Shown here: one piece after another, positions 10,061 to 24,109 of the stretch
Layout of the letters: each line of letters opens with the position of its first letter
Numbering within the stretch: the first letter of the stretch is position 1
Assembly (NCBI RefSeq): GCF_021347895.1
Contig: NC_067124.1
Span: 20,140,521-20,204,520, forward strand
DNA from: Acanthochromis polyacanthus
Lineage: Eukaryota; Chordata; Actinopteri; Pomacentridae
DNA length: 64,000 nt
Direction of reading: 5' to 3'
The notes under the pieces: generated by a model
Database searches by the model: none
The model's input: the letters and a program-made list of their open reading frames with translations, nothing else
What the model was told of the DNA's origin: nothing
Translations under genes and position numbers: made by a program

Positions 10061-12524
10061 GAGATGGAGAAAGAGAGAAAGAGAGAGACATGGGGAGGGA
10101 GAGTGGGTTGCGGTTTTGATCTGGGGGTCCTGCTGGAGAAAGCATACACAAACACCCACAACATATGCACACACTAGCATACACACATGCGCTCACGCAC
10201 ACAAATGCGCCCTGTAGAGCCGAGTATGAGGCGGATACCCGCTGTTTGGTTTTTCTTCACTTCCCTCATCTCAGTCTTGTGAGAGTTCAACTAGAGATCT
10301 CGTTACTTTACTATATATCCCAAACCCTCTCACAAACCTAGCCTATATAAGCATCGATGGAGTGATGCTTCATGCAGCTACATCCTACATTTTGGAGCTG
10401 CCCAGTGTAAAAGACCTCAAATTAATACCTGACAGTTTCCAGGTGCAAAGGCATGTAAAGGGGCAATAAATGTGAAGTTGGTTAGAGCAGAAGAAACACA
10501 CCTTTATGTATGGTTCAAGGAAAATGGTTGAGGGATAGTCCAGGTTTTAAAATGTGGTACATCACAACCATAGGCCACATGCACAAGGCAGTATGAACTA
10601 CTGCACTGAAGACGGTGTGTAACGTAATACACCTGCTGCTACTCAATATGCACTTCAAAGAAAATAAACTGCACTATTACTAACGCTACTGAGCCAGAGC
10701 TTCTTTTTAAAATATAAAATTTTATAATCACATTGAATCAGTTGTAGTTTCCAACAGCCGGAATCCCTTTAACTCAAACCTGCAAAAATATCACCAAAAA
10801 AGACAGAAAACAGAGCCCATTCTTGCCCATTTAATTCTATTCATTTGTGTCTATGTACATGTGCATGTGCTGACCATATATGAATTTGTGCCGTCATGCT
10901 CGAGTTATTTTTGCTTCTAATGATTTGAGCAGTTAGAGATCTTGCAGTCACTCCCTCATAAATGATTCTAACAGACAGCCCTTCCTTCCAGAGTAAAACT
11001 TGTCCCTTGATTTATCAGGGATTTCACTGCCATTTGGCTATCACATGCTACATCTGATACATTTTGGGGAAATGCTGTTAAAAAGGGTGAAGTCGGCCTG
11101 TGGTGTCGGGATGTGGTTTGAGAGCTCACGCTCTCCTAAGCCTCTGCCTTCTTTCCCTCTCTGCCTCACTGTTTCCTGTCACCCGCTCAAATTGGAACTG
11201 AGGCTGGAGAGCACTGAGTGGTGGTTTTCAGGAACTGTGTGATATCTGCAAGGTCACTATGTCTGATTTTTCTCTTTCTATATTTTCACTTTTTGAAGGG
11301 GTGGAGGAGGGAGAGGAGGAGGAGGGTTAGTTATTGCCTCTAACTTGACCATTTCCACTTTGAGAGTTTCCTCTGTGCGGCTGTCTCTCATAAAAGTAGT
11401 CGTTTGTCTGCGTGCTGGAAAAACAGCGAAAGATAAATGTCAGGAAGATTATTTCTAGCTTGGAAGTCTTAATATAGGTAGCAATAAACATGAAAAGATA
11501 TGTACGAAAACAACAATTTCGCATGCCAGCGGAGTTGATGTACAGTATTGAAGGCGCAGTCGAAGGAGGGAAAAGATGTGACGAGATGACTTTTAGGCTG
11601 CCACAGTGAGACATTCATTTACCCATTAAAGTGCGAACTCCAGTGCGTGTCTTGCAAAATGTTTGACAACTAGTTGATACTGTCAATGTTTAAATAATAC
11701 TAATTAATCTCTATTATTGAAACATGTAATTAATCTCTCTCTCAACCTCTCTGGCTGTCTCTCTGTTTCTGTCTCACTCACATTTAATGGAACTTGAAAG
11801 GGAAACCCAAAGACCAAACGCTGTGTTGTGGTCCTTGCGGGGTGCTCATTGAGGGACTCACATCAGAGGAGATAACAGGCAAAGAGACAGACGGGTGGAC
11901 ATGTTTTGACAAACAGACAGTTGGTCCACAACTCCTCCCTATCTCACTGCTCTGTGCCTGCTCTCCCTCTTTTTCTCACTGTATGTGTCTTTGAACTCAG
12001 CCCTTCATTAACAATCTGCTGATTAACAGGCTTGGGAACACAGGGGTGGATGGATGAGCAGTAGAGAAGGATGAGAGAGACACAGAGAGACAGAATAAGG
12101 GGGGATATGAGTTGGAATGTGTCCTTAACAAGTCTCTGTTCAGACCAACACTGTGTAAAAATGGGCAGTCCCTCATTTTATTGAGATAATTGCAGAACCA
12201 CGGTGGCTGCAGAGACAAAGGGCTTTGACAATATAAAAAATAAAAACCCTGCAGTGCAACATTTTCCAGCAATGTTGTGCGTTGGCAAGTAAGTGCAAGC
12301 ACACAATCCTGTTTTAATTTAAGTGTATACCTTTTAATGAAATGGAGAGTAAAATGATCATCTTCATGGTGACTTTGAAGTTGTAATATCAATCCATACA
12401 GTATTATAAACAACTGTGAAGTGCACCCCAAAGCCTTAACATTCATCCATCTTTCATACTCACCAGCTTTCCTAGATCATATTTCTCACCGTTACCTTAA
12501 GCAATAGGACTCATAGATACATTA
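10061..12524. other. Non-coding with GA- and CT-rich patches
   Basis: GA-rich runs occur at about 10055-10110 and 12060-12110, and a CT-rich run at about 11735-11780. I found no splice-bounded coding exon or known element. Confidence 0.35.
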
Positions 12525-12650
12525 TGTATTAGGTACCTTTGGCCCTTTGTTTTAAGGAACAAAAATGTACCTTTTGGGGTGGATAAATCTGAAAAATCCG
12601 TCGTCAAGTTTTAAAATCCATACTGCACCTTAATCTTTTAGGTGCAACTT
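12525..12650. repeat. Possible MITE fragment with GGTAC motifs
   Basis: TTAGGTACCTTTGGCCC, GGAACAAAAATGTACC and TTTTAGGTGCAACTTG form inverted, palindrome-like GGTAC and AAATGTACC units. I recall a teleost non-autonomous DNA element built from such units. Termini and target duplication are not clear. Confidence 0.35.
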
Positions 12651-12817
12651 GGGATGTCAATCAAACTGCAACATTTAAAATGTCACTGAAATAAACGTAA
12701 CAAATTGACAACAAAACATATTTTCTCTCTCCTGGAGGCCACAATTCACACACACAAAAAAAAATCACACATTCATACTCTATTTTTTCCAGCTGTGAGA
12801 AGCTCCCCCATTGTTCC

Positions 12818-12837
12818 TTTTTTTTTTTTTTTTTTTT
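12818..12837. repeat. Poly-T tract
   Basis: A 20-base T homopolymer. It could be the poly-A tail of a minus-strand retrocopy, but no retrocopy body is recognisable upstream. Confidence 0.9.
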
Positions 12838-14730
12838 GTTAAATCGCCTTTGCAGTAAACACAAAACATACTCAACGCTTGCCGTAGAATTAGTGTCAGA
12901 CTTAGGAAATATTAAATGATTGAAGTTTTGTGGACGCTATGTAGCAGTAAAGTCCGTAAGAAAACCTTATGCTAACCAAATAATCGGTGACTGTTCGCCA
13001 GCTTAACAGGTAGCACTTTTAAGAAATGCAAAATATAGGTAAATGAGAATAAGTAAATGCTGAGTTAGACAGTGTTATGTAACGCAGCAGGGGAGCAAAA
13101 TAACTGGACTCTGTCTTTCCCACATCTTACCAGACATTGACTATGTGTTTGCTTGCTGACCGAAAGATGACGACCTGAAAATGCTGCCGTTGAATTGCAT
13201 TGTTTTAGGAAATAACAGCATTTTTATAATTAGCCAAGTTAGTGTGAAGAAAGCTGCAGGAGAGACAGAATGCATTGCTGAGAATAAGTGATACTGGAAA
13301 ACACTGGGAAGGAAAGACAGATTGACACAAAGGGAGAGACAGTGGCAGGAAGCTGGAGTGATGGGCAGAGACAGAGAGTGAGAGCCCGTCTGATGGACAC
13401 AGGGAAAAAGACAGACTGACAGAGAAAGAGAACGAGGGATGGGCCTGTTTTGAATTAATGACTACTCTCATCAGAAGATGAATGTTCTCCCGCTCTCCCC
13501 TCGGAACAGAGCTTGCAAATAAAAAGAAAGTCAGTCCAACGAATAATGAATACACAAATAAATAAATAAGCCAATAAATAAATGACTAAATGTGAAGCAC
13601 AGATTATGATCGATGCACACTCAGTTGTGTGCAACTGTTGTTTGCGTGTAAATGCATTTTTTTTTAAATTTCGTGTGTTACATATAGCTATGCATCCACA
13701 CTGCACGATGTCTGGTGTGTGATAGTTTGGTGATGTAAACATGAATGTTTTTATTGTGTGCTTCCTGCTGTGCACATATCAGAAAAGAGTGTGTGTTTAT
13801 TGGTATGTCTGTGTGTGTTGTTTTGTTGATGTTCATATTTCCGATTGTGTGATTGTGAGTTTGTGGTTGCGAGTTTTCGTTGGTGTGTATGTTGGTATTT
13901 ACTTGCATGTGGGTTTGTCAGTGCGGCTTTGTGATGGTGTGTGCGCGCGCGTATCCATTTTTATTAGTGTGAGTTTGGGATTGTGCATGTGTGTCTGTGA
14001 GTGGGGGGCTCTCTGGTGAGTCTCCTTAACATCAAACAGCTGGAAGTAATAAAATATTTAGGAAGCGCTGGGAGTCTGTGAATATTAATACTGCCTTTTC
14101 CTTCTGTCTCTCAAATCTCCCTCTCTTTTTCCACTTCTTTCTGTTCCTCCAGTTTTTCTCTCCCTCTGCCCAGACTCACTTGGCCTCTGTCTCTCTTCCT
14201 CCACTGCCACTATTCTCTTGTCCTCTCCTCTTTTGCTCCATTGGTCCAAACCCAAACTCTGACTCCTCCTAACTCTCTGATTCCAGTGTCTTTGACCTTG
14301 TTTATCAGGGAATCAGTCATTTAATTGGGGTTCCACACTCGGCCCACTGGCACTCAGTGTGATGGAGGGAGAAGCGAGGAGTTGACCTATGCCATTCGGT
14401 CATGCTAGTGGCGTCAGCGTCTCACTGTGTGAGGATAAGCGCTGTCACAAGTCCTCTGCGCCACCAGGCAGCAGTTCACCGCACTGTGCCCTGCTATGTC
14501 AAACATGAAAGTGGACCGACAGGATGCACACAGGACCGTTTGGCCAAACCACAGTGGATATTCAAAGATTTACACTTTAATGATATCTTCAGAGACAGAA
14601 AATCAATGACTTTGAATCTACTGAGCAAGATTTAACAGAGTGTAAGAACAGCATTTAAAAGATTTGACTCAGGTGTCTTTTCATCTTTTGCATATCAACT
14701 TTTGACCTAATAGTCATAAGTATCCAAAGT
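12838..14730. other. Non-coding; TG-rich and CT-rich tracts; possible conserved block 14290-14560
   Basis: Imperfect TG-rich sequence runs from about 13780 to 14010, and pyrimidine-rich sequence from about 14100 to 14280. The frames across both are low complexity. The block 14290-14560 (TTTATCAGGGAATCAGTC, TTAATTGGGGTTCCAC and similar) is repeat-free and could be a conserved element. No exon was identified. Confidence 0.3.
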
Positions 14731-15010
14731 CCATCCATCTGTTCACTACGCATGCTTTATCCTGTGGAGGGTCACAAGAGGTTGCCAGTCTATCATTGGG
14801 CCAACGTAGAGAGACATATGCAAAGAAAGTCACAAATAAAACCTACCATGTGTGTCGTTGGACTGCGAGCGGAAGCTGCAGCACCCAGACAGAACTCACG
14901 CAGGCACAGAGAGCACATGCAAACCCCACAAGGCCCCAGCCAACCAGATGATCGGAAGGAGCCTCTAGCTGTGAGGCGACAGCGCTAACCACTGCATCAC
15001 CATGTTGCCC
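14731..15010 (-). repeat. Common teleost interspersed repeat (TCCA/GGATG-tail family), copy 2
   Basis: It begins CCATCCATCTGTTCACTACG and has GTTGCCAGTCTATCATTGGG, CTCACGCAGGCACAGAG, ACATGCAAACCCCACA and GTGAGGCGACAGCGCTAACC in the same order as the copy at 7047-7363. It is in the same orientation and heavily diverged. The 14752-14988 open frame is part of the repeat and not a gene. Confidence 0.65.
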
Positions 15011-18000
15011 ACAAATATCTTAAGTGGTAAACCAAATTAGAAAGGCAATTACACATCACTTAATAAAATGTGCATTTGATTTATGCTTTGGAAATATTCA
15101 GACAAAGATAATTAACTTAAATTAATAATTCAGCTTTCTCCCTTTAAAGTGTTGAATCAAAAGTAAATTCACAAAATATAACAGAAAATAAACGTAACTC
15201 TTTTTTTTTTAATTATCCAATTTGCTTCTGTGTCTGTACTTAAACAGTAAACATTAGGCCTGTAAGTGTCCATCCTAAAGGCCTGAAACATTCAATATTA
15301 AAGAAAGAAGATTAAATAAACAGTTGAGATACAACCATGCTGAAATAGTCACACACAATTTTGAAACTCAGCTCTCATTCATATTATCTCACTGTGTTTC
15401 CTTTCCTTTCAGCACTGCAAGTGTTTTTTTTTATTTTGTTCCAGCAGTTTTAAGTTTCTCCTCTTCACAAACTCAGTTTTGTAGTTACCTTATCTTTGCA
15501 AGTACTAATTTGTGTATTTATTCTTTTCATAATACTTAAATTATCTAATTTTGAGCAGAGACACACACCTTTTGTAATTCATTGCTAACATTTGCCACAG
15601 TACAGTATTATGTATGGCAACCTCTACATGTCCTGCTACATGAACAAACAAATATAAAGATCACATTTGCTGTACAAACCTAAACTACTACAAACAAAAC
15701 AACATAAAAATGTTTCCCAACATGCTTTGAGTTTGTATGCTCGCACACAGATCTCTCTTTTTTAATAATTGTCTTTGGCTTCGATTGGGTTGACAATAAA
15801 CCCACATAAAGTATTTGCATTTAACATTTGTGAAAAACACTGCTTTTACTAATTGTCTCCCTTTGCTCTTGCTCTGCCTTTCTGCTAGAGTTCCTGCCTT
15901 TACACAGACTGTGTAATGGCTGAGCTCAGACCAAGAGGCAGACTGACCGATGTTGGCCAACAGGCAGATGCTATAAAAAGGAAGCTGTACAATGCACAAG
16001 GTTGCTGGTTACACCAGACACTACATGCATACAAGGTATGACAAGGACGCAAACTGAGCGACAGCCAGATCAGACCAGGCAGGCACGAAGGAGGACAAGC
16101 ATACTCCAGCAGATGGTTGTGAATTGCATGAAGGTCATGTGTTCTGAGTTGCCATTCCCAAGCTTGTCATCTTTAGCAAAATACATTCCTGTATGTGTCA
16201 GAGGGAAATGCATAGAAACAAATAATTACAATGCCTATTTCATTCTAGTAACAAAGGAACAGCTAAATGAAAATGCTTTCACTCTGGAAACACATTCAGC
16301 CAAACAGGTAGCAGTATAAGAGGAATGCTGAAAGAGTGAGACATAGTCCAAGTGACGGCGAGACAGGCTTTCAGCAAGAGACAAAGAAATATAGCCATAC
16401 TGCAGGACAGGCAGATAGGAGGGCTGGCTGTTGTCAGCATCAGTGACAACAACAGCAGCAATGTAATTATAGGCTCTCTGATTAAAATCAATCTCATTTC
16501 TGCCATTCACAACTCATTTTCCCTGCTGAAAAAAATCCACGCCTCTCTGACACCTCAGCTGCTGGGGGAAAAAAAGGAAGTCAAGGTAGATGGATGAGCT
16601 GAAACTACGACCAGCAAACCATAGTGATACTCTGTGATGAAACTGCATTATTGTAGTGTGGTGCTATTATACCTGTCTGAGCCCTCAACTCAAAAAAAAA
16701 AAAATCCAATTGTAAAAATACATATAACTATAGGTGGCCTACATTTCAGCATGTTACAAATTCTACAGGATCGCCTCTACATGGGACAATTTCTTAATGA
16801 AAGCAGGACAAAGTGGTTAAAAAGCTGAATCCTCTTAATACACTACAGCGTTATTGCGTGGTTTTACAGTCAAGATGTTGCTGCAGTGCAGAGGGTTTAT
16901 TTCTTCTTCTGCCTTCCCACGTTAATCCACGCACCCATGTGCAGAAACCAGCTACAGCTAAGGAGACAAAGGCAAGCAAAGTGAGGGACTGATAGAACCA
17001 CATACACAGCGTAAGAGAAAAGACAGTGATAGAGAAAGAGAAAGAGAGACAGAGACGGAGAGAAAAGGCGTCAGCATGGAGAGGATTTATGAGTGGGGCC
17101 TGTCTGCTGGCTAAGGGCCTAGTCCCTCTGTGGTCCACTCCTCTGTAATATTCACCGCTCCTCAGGCTCCCATGTGTCTGCTTGTGGGTGCAATGTACAC
17201 ACATGCACACACGCACACGCTTACATGCACACGTATAGCCTACTGTGCAAACACATGTACGGTGGAAACACACAGTTTGCATGTACAAATAGTCCACTCA
17301 GTCCAGAAGAATCCAGTCACTGCAGTTACTCATCTCATATGTCTCTGTGAAGTTAACGTCTGCTTTGTCTTTACCTCATCCCCACCTTTTTCGTCTGTTT
17401 ATCAGCGACGCTATGTTCTCTCACTTAACCGCTGGACTTGATATCTGACACCTGACAGACGTCTGTGGAAACAAAACCGCAAATCAAAGCATTTCATCTA
17501 ACTTGGATTTACAAGAACAGACCACTTAGTTCCAATATATGCTGCGATTGGCTAAACACATACTGCAGGAGACAAAAAAGAAAAAGTAGCTCACAGCTCA
17601 GTTAGAGATACATCTGGGGGTTGACGTTTTATGGCAAATGGTTGCGTAGTGTGATGTGGCGGGAAAGACTTTCTCCTTTTGGGAGCTTTCTACAAGTTTT
17701 CTTCAGCGAGAAAAGCAACTGTTGACAAACACATATGGACAAAAGACTTTAATGAAGTCAACAACTATGAAAAGCGAAATAATAGATAAGGACATTGAGG
17801 CAGTGACAGGTGAGGGAGAAGAAAGGGAGGAGAACACCTTGTGAAATGCAACCCACTGCCTGTGAACAGCCACTTAGCTAGTGTCTACTGTACAGTCTAT
17901 GTGAGGCATTTTGGGAATATCTATAAACTGTATTTTCTGTTTATAAGCACAGTTAGATGCAATTTTATTCATGCTATGTCTCTGGGAGACGTTCTGTATT

Positions 18001-18116
18001 TAGATGAAAGAATACTTATTTTTCAGTCTTATTTTGATTTAAAAAAAAAAACTTGTGCATTAGCAGGAATGAAGCATAGCTTTGAAGTGCTACCAGTTCT
18101 TGTTTAGTTAAACGTG
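15011..18116. other. Non-coding spacer
   Basis: Mixed unique sequence with short poly-A/T runs (15202, 16690). Purine-rich sequence lies at about 17030-17060 and CA-rich sequence at about 17195-17235. I saw no supported exon or RNA gene. Confidence 0.35.
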
Positions 18117-18235
18117 AAAGTGCAATAAAAATGTTCTTCCCCAAAATCAATGAATAATCATGATTAATGATAGTGATTTCAATACTGATCAAAAATACTC
18201 TTGGTTGTCATTTTGGCCATAATCACGCAGCCCTA
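18117..18235. mobile_element. End of a hAT-like DNA transposon
   Basis: The block has AATGAATAATCATGATTAATG, split by AGTGATTTCAATACTGATC, then GGCCATAATCACGCAGCCCTA. It corresponds to the terminal region of a fish hAT-type element whose tip reads TAGGGCTGCACGATTA on the other strand. A shorter relative (TTAATCAATTAATCATTGCAGCTCTA in parts) ends near 40082. Only the end remains. Confidence 0.45.
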
Positions 18236-19685
18236 TTGTGACTCATCAAGTGGTGCCAGAACAGCTCATGTTTGATTCACTGATTGTGAAGTGCTAACAA
18301 TGACACAACGCCCCATCTCTGTTTTCCAGACACAAGCATCAACATAAGTCTAAAGAGGGAATTATCACTTAGTGCAGACATCTCTATAGGTCCGCCTAGA
18401 TGAGAGTGTTACCGATGATACACGTTTGGAATTACAGGAATGTGTTCTGGAAGACTGTGGAAAGTCACTGGTAAACCGGCTGGTCAATGTAATTCTTAAA
18501 ATGTGGGTTCACAAAAGAACCAGCCATGTGAATGACGCCCATGCACGTATGCTATCACACAGCCTAGAGGAGCATGTTGAGTGGCGGAGCATCACAAGGC
18601 TGAGCAGAAAACGAAACATGATTTGCATGTTTCAGCTGGGAGTCAATGATGTTTAAAATTGACGCGCATCTAGAGGCGCATTTTACCTGCAAACACCTGA
18701 AATTATGTGATTGCTGGCTGTCACAGTTGCAAACACATGGTCAAAATATGTAGTGCAAAATGTTTGAAAGCTTTTTATATGGAAGGAGAATTTCTTATCA
18801 AAAAGAAGATGTGCAAATCTCTATACACTTAAAAAAATACTTGTATACACGCACGCATTCGCATCGGCATAAACATCGACAAATGCATTCACATTCACAT
18901 GTACACGTGTTCAAAAGATAATCAGTGTACTGTATTATGCATACATGTACACACATGTCCTTCAGACATTAGCTGCAGCAAAGACCTTGATCTTGTTCTT
19001 ATTCTGTTTCTTGGGTGTATGGACGAAAGGGAGTTTTTTGGCTTTTATTGTCAGTGCTAGACATGTTGCACAGCGGTGGTGGGGGCTAAATGGGGATTCC
19101 ACTGCTGTGACCCTGGCCAATAAGCCCTCAGCAGGCGACTAGGCCAGCCAACACAGAGGCCAAAGGGATCAAAGACAGGAGGGAGGAATTAGCGAGGCAG
19201 GAGGCGAAGATATGAGGGAGGAAAAGGAGGACATGAGGCAGGGAAAATGAGGCAGAGAGGAAGTGAATGGAACCATGTATGGAGGAATAGAAGCATCTAA
19301 GTGGTCATTTTAACAGCAGTGGGGAGGCATTTGTGGATAGCTGTGAATGGAAAGGAAGGCAGAGATATTTTACAATAGACAAAGAAAGACAAATTGGTGA
19401 AGGAAAGAAAAGGTGGTGAGAAAAGGTCATGAGGGGGTCAAGGAGAGAAGAGTATATCTGAGTGTTTATGATATGTGCCTGTGAATGTGAGCGTTCATTC
19501 ACACATTGGACGGGAGCGCATGAGGGATTTGTCACTAAGAAAGACAGCCAAAAAGAAGAAGAATAGGAAAAGAAATATGAAAACACTGGTGGCATCAAAG
19601 CAACAAAGGGAAGGAAAAAGACACTTGGACAAGTGCAGAAAAAACAACAGAGGATGAAGAAAACTTTGGAAAAAGCCTATAAAAA

Positions 19686-19693
<8 letters not shown>
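18236..19693. other. Non-coding; purine-rich 19160-19450
   Basis: Unique sequence followed by a long G/A-rich stretch leading to the GT microsatellite. No exon or known element was seen. Confidence 0.35.

Positions 19694-19772
<79 letters not shown>
19694..19772. repeat. (GT)n microsatellite
   Basis: 79 bp of uninterrupted GT repeats. Confidence 0.98.
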
Positions 19773-19776
<4 letters not shown>

Positions 19777-20364
19777 CGCGTGTGTGTGACACTGTGTGTC
19801 CCATACAGCTGCCAAGACTGAACCTCTCTGCACAGGATAATTTTAGAGGACAGTAAAAGACAAACAGATCACTAGCAGATTCCATTGGGGACTGTTTTAC
19901 CCAGGTAATATTCTACATTCAGTGAGAGTTCATTTTTAGACCATCATATGATAAGACAATTCAAAACCTAAGAAGTCATCTCTCTGAGGACACTCTGCTA
20001 TGATCATGAATATGATCAAAATTCTTTGGATTATATGATGGCAATACACCCTAACCACAGTTTAGGACATCTCTGACCTCACTTCATTCATGGGTAAAAG
20101 TATTCACTTTGGTTGTTTTATGTTTGGTAAGCATTATTTCAGATACATTTCAACCTTGCATAGTAAGAGCAGGAAATTATTGTAAGTTTTTTGCACGAAA
20201 ATGGGCAGTTGTTTAGATGCTATAAGTACTATGTTGGTGCTACACATAATCATCACAAAACGGAAATCCTGAGCAGAGATGCTGTGAAGGCACATATCAA
20301 ATCAGAAAAAGAGTAGTCTATGAATGGACATAGGTGTGTAGACTTTCATGTGTATTTCTATTCT

Positions 20365-20590
20365 TTATGTTGTGGGGACATAAATTTGTTCATATAGTCA
20401 GATTGTGCAAACCCACTTCCTGTTTAGGGACACAGGAAATAATGGGATTTTAGAGAGGGAACTTGGTTTAAGGTGATAGGATAAGAGTTACCGGTATGTT
20501 TTGGCAGTAGTAGATACAGTTAGAGTTAAGATAAGTTATTGTAATGTCTTCTGAAGTGATGGAAACACAAATGTGTGTGAGTGTGCATGT
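20365..20590. repeat. Teleost GTGGGGAC-type dispersed repeat
   Basis: TGTTGTGGGGACATAAATTT, TTTAGGGACACAGGAAATAATG, TTAGAGTTAAGATAAG and GATGGAAACACAAATGTGTGTG occur in the order I recall for a common fish dispersed repeat that ends in a TG microsatellite. A partial relative lies near 58670-58750. The match is from memory. Confidence 0.4.
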
Positions 20591-20929
20591 ATAAGATGCA
20601 GGGTTCACTTATGTAACAACCACAAGACAAAGACAGTGGGAGGTTGAATTCGAATTACAAATTGAGGAAGAGGGCAAGAATAAGACAGAGATGATGAGAC
20701 GGAGGGAAACCACAGACAGATTTTAAACCAAGGCAGCCTAAGTAAGGGGGAGCCTCAAGACAGTCCACCTTTTAAATCATTCTTTCTATAAATAAAAGAA
20801 GCTACATTTGGTCCTTACAAGTACCAAAATAAAAGAAGAAACTGGCAATGTTGCTTCTGATAACAGAGGTGAATTACAAGAGGTAGATCCACATGACAGA
20901 CAGTAAGACAGACAGAAAGCCCTCCAAGA

Positions 20930-21560
20930 GAGTCAGTGCTCAGAAGTGGCCTTCTGTGATCCCTGCCACTTCCAAACAGCATCAGGAAAGACTGTTGCTC
21001 CGGCCGCCAGCCGGGCTGTCGCCATAGGGACTCAATTCAAAGAACCCCCAGCCAAACCATTTGAAAGATGTGGATTGAAGATGCTAAGGCCCGGCAGTGT
21101 GGAATCAGTGCTTAAACAGTCCATACATTGCCATCATCTGGTCCACTAATCAAAGCCGCTAGTTTCTCTTTACTTTCACTGTGTTTTTTCTGTTTCTTTT
21201 TCTATTATCTCCATTTCTTTCCTTCTGTTTCTGACTTTGAAGTTGTTTAAAGTGGGATGAGGATCCCAAATTTTCTCTCTGTGTTGACATCTGTCTCTGG
21301 CTCTCTCTCCTTGTTTCCCCCCTTAGCTCAGAGAGAAGAATTCAAAGTGTACTCTTAATAGCTTGCATGTGTTTCGATTAAGAAACTGGCATGCACTTCC
21401 CAATTTAATGGGCTTTCTCTGCTCTTAGTTCGCTGCTGGCCTAGGCTATGTGGTGGAAATTTGAAGGTAACGGTTTTAATTGCCAGGCTATGGGTGGAAT
21501 GCAGCTATTCAGACAGCAGGAATGTGGCACACGGATATTTTTCGGACTTTCTGACACGTG
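20930..21560. promoter_or_regulatory. Candidate conserved non-coding cluster
   Basis: Two repeat-free, balanced blocks (about 20930-21130 and 21330-21560) are separated by a T/C-rich spacer. The second has AAGTGTACTCTTAATAGC, TTTCGATTAAGAAACTGGC, CCAATTTAATGGGC and GGTAACGGTTTTAATTGCC. Such TAAT-rich unique blocks are typical of vertebrate developmental enhancers. A 67-codon open frame at 20946 shows no domain. Confidence 0.35.
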
Positions 21561-23414
21561 TGGGCACAGATGCTCAAACAATATGGGCACCACATACACA
21601 CTAAAACAAGTGCTTCAAGACAATACGTGAGGTAAGAGGTTAAGTTGGGTAAGAAAGGATGCATCCATACTTTACAGTAGCTGCACTTGTGTACTGAGGT
21701 TTAATGTGATTAAAAGACTCTCCTTTTAAAAATTCTGTCCTTCGTCTTTTGAAGAGAAGGATTTTGAATTAGCAGGATGAGCAGCACTGTTGTCATGCTG
21801 ACAGGCATTTGTACACACACAGCCTTGAGACCCCGAGAGGCAACTTCAGAGAGGAATATAGTCCTTGCAGTGACAAGTGACACCTGTACAGCAAGTGTAC
21901 AAGTGCACCTATTTAGGAGACTGCTTAGATTGCTCGGGTGGATTGAACTTTTTTTGTTGGTGTTTAAGTAAGTTTGTTCAAACCCAGAGATGTTTAGTGT
22001 GTAAAGTGAATAATTAAAAGCTAGATTAACGTACAGTATCTCAATTTCTGTGTAGGCATAGAAAATAGAGGAATCCCTCTCAAAAGTGAGAAAATTAAAA
22101 TCTGGGGCTAATTTCTGTCCACGTCATGCTTTGTAGCTCTTTGTTCAATGGCACCATCAAAATGAATCAAATGAAAAATAGGTGTGAGCCTTTCATTGTC
22201 ATTTTTTCAAATACCTGACTGTAATTTCCCCCCTTGGTGCAAATGGTACAGTCCAACTAAAACACAGAAATGAAAAATTAGAATACTTAATCATTTTTTT
22301 GATTTCTGTTTTAAAAAAATCTGCTTCTGAAACAACTCAGCCACGAACAATTAAGATTGACAAATTAAACCGAAGGATATTTATTAGTTTCTGAAATCAT
22401 CAAAGGATGCATGATGAAAGTTTCAAAGTCATTTTTCATTTGATTCTTTTAAAGGTATGAATAAACACAGAACTGCAAAGATCAATTTGATTTTTTTGTA
22501 ACGTAAAATTACATTTTGTGAAACATTCCATCATTTTCCAGCTTCTATGCAGTCACAGTCACAACATAAAGGCGCATGTATAAAAATATTCATAGGATAT
22601 CTTTTTTTACATTTTGTGAGCATTTAAATAATTGTAATCCAAGTGTAGGCTATTGGATTCAGTAAGAAATACTGAAAAGGGTGCTTGATAAGTCTTCCCT
22701 TTTACACTCCATACACAGAGGCCGTCTCATTCACCATCATTGTTTTTCTCTCTCTTCTGTCCCTTGGTAAAATGCTTTGTGGGTCCAAACAACCCTGTGG
22801 TTAAAGAACAAACATGGTGGGTGTAAAATATCCCCAGCCCTGTAAAATTAGAAAAAGGGGAAGAAGAAAAATGAATGTGCCCAATGTGGCATGTGAACTA
22901 ATGATGGGTTGGTGTGGTGTTGGTCTCGGTGGAGGAGTAAGGAGACTGGCCATGCGTGTGATGCAATCATCACCTTTGGTCCAGCGTATGGTTAAAGTGG
23001 GCCGTGCCGCGGCAGTTTGTGGTGTGCCCACAAGGTCATGCCAGGGCATGTGTGTTTGGTCGACGGAGGCAGGATAGGGTGGGAACCGTGCAGACAGAAG
23101 TTAGGCAATGACAAAGTGGAGGAGGAGGAGGAGGAGAGATAGGAGGGTTTATGAGCAGGTGAGACAAAGAGCAGTAGAAAAGACAAAGACGGACAATGGA
23201 ATCATGGGAGGAAATAGAACGAGTTAATATGCACATAAACACACATGTCCGGACACACACGGGCACACTTACATTCTCACAACCTCTCCAAGTCACCCTA
23301 TTATTATCATTATGCAAGTGTGACTGCAAATGGTCCCCCTGAGCAACAATGGGACTGAGCAATGAGCCCATAAACAGATATGTAGCAGTGTTGGCATTTT
23401 TGATGAGGCAGCAG

Positions 23415-23415
<1 letters not shown>
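21561..23415. other. Unique spacer
   Basis: No coding exon, RNA gene or classifiable repeat was seen. Confidence 0.4.

Positions 23416-23490
<75 letters not shown>
23416..23490. repeat. (CA)n microsatellite
   Basis: 75 bp of uninterrupted CA repeats. Confidence 0.98.
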
Positions 23491-23496
<6 letters not shown>

Positions 23497-24109
23497 TCCT
23501 CTTTCCCTTCGACCTCTGCTCTCTAAGGGAAGGCAGTGCGAGCACACAGCCTGCCGTAGGGACCGAGCGACAGTGTGCCCAGCTGCATGCCAACTGCGCC
23601 CGCGGGCTGCCCTAACCCATGCACCCAAGGGAGCAAACAGCCTCTACAGCTCTCTATATCACCATCTCTCCCTTTCCTTCTCTTGTCCTCCCTCTGAGCC
23701 TCACACTGTCCTTCTTTTTCTCCCAATTGTTAATCTCGCTTCTTTCTCCTGCTGCACGGTCTTTCTCTTCCTTTCTCCACCCCGTCTTTCTCTCCTTCTC
23801 ACTCTTACTTCCAGTCCTAGAGAGTGAGTGACAGGCTGTGAATTGCTCTGAGGCTATACCCAGATAAAAGGCTAGGAATGCACAAGTACACACACACACA
23901 CACACACTCAGACACACTTCATTGGGAATCACATCCACTGTCACGAAGATAGACACAAGTCCTGCCATTCCTGTATTGGTAGGAGCAATACACACTCCAT
24001 ACACTGAATGTGGAGTGACAATCTCTTTGTCCAGTCTCTCCCCTGATGCCCGTGTGCTTGGTCACTCGCTGCAATGGTACCCAGCATCCATCTGTGATTG
24101 TGTGTCTGT

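Noticed and set aside
23036..23628. Open frames up to 185 codons
   Set aside because: Generated by the 75-bp CA microsatellite in several frames.
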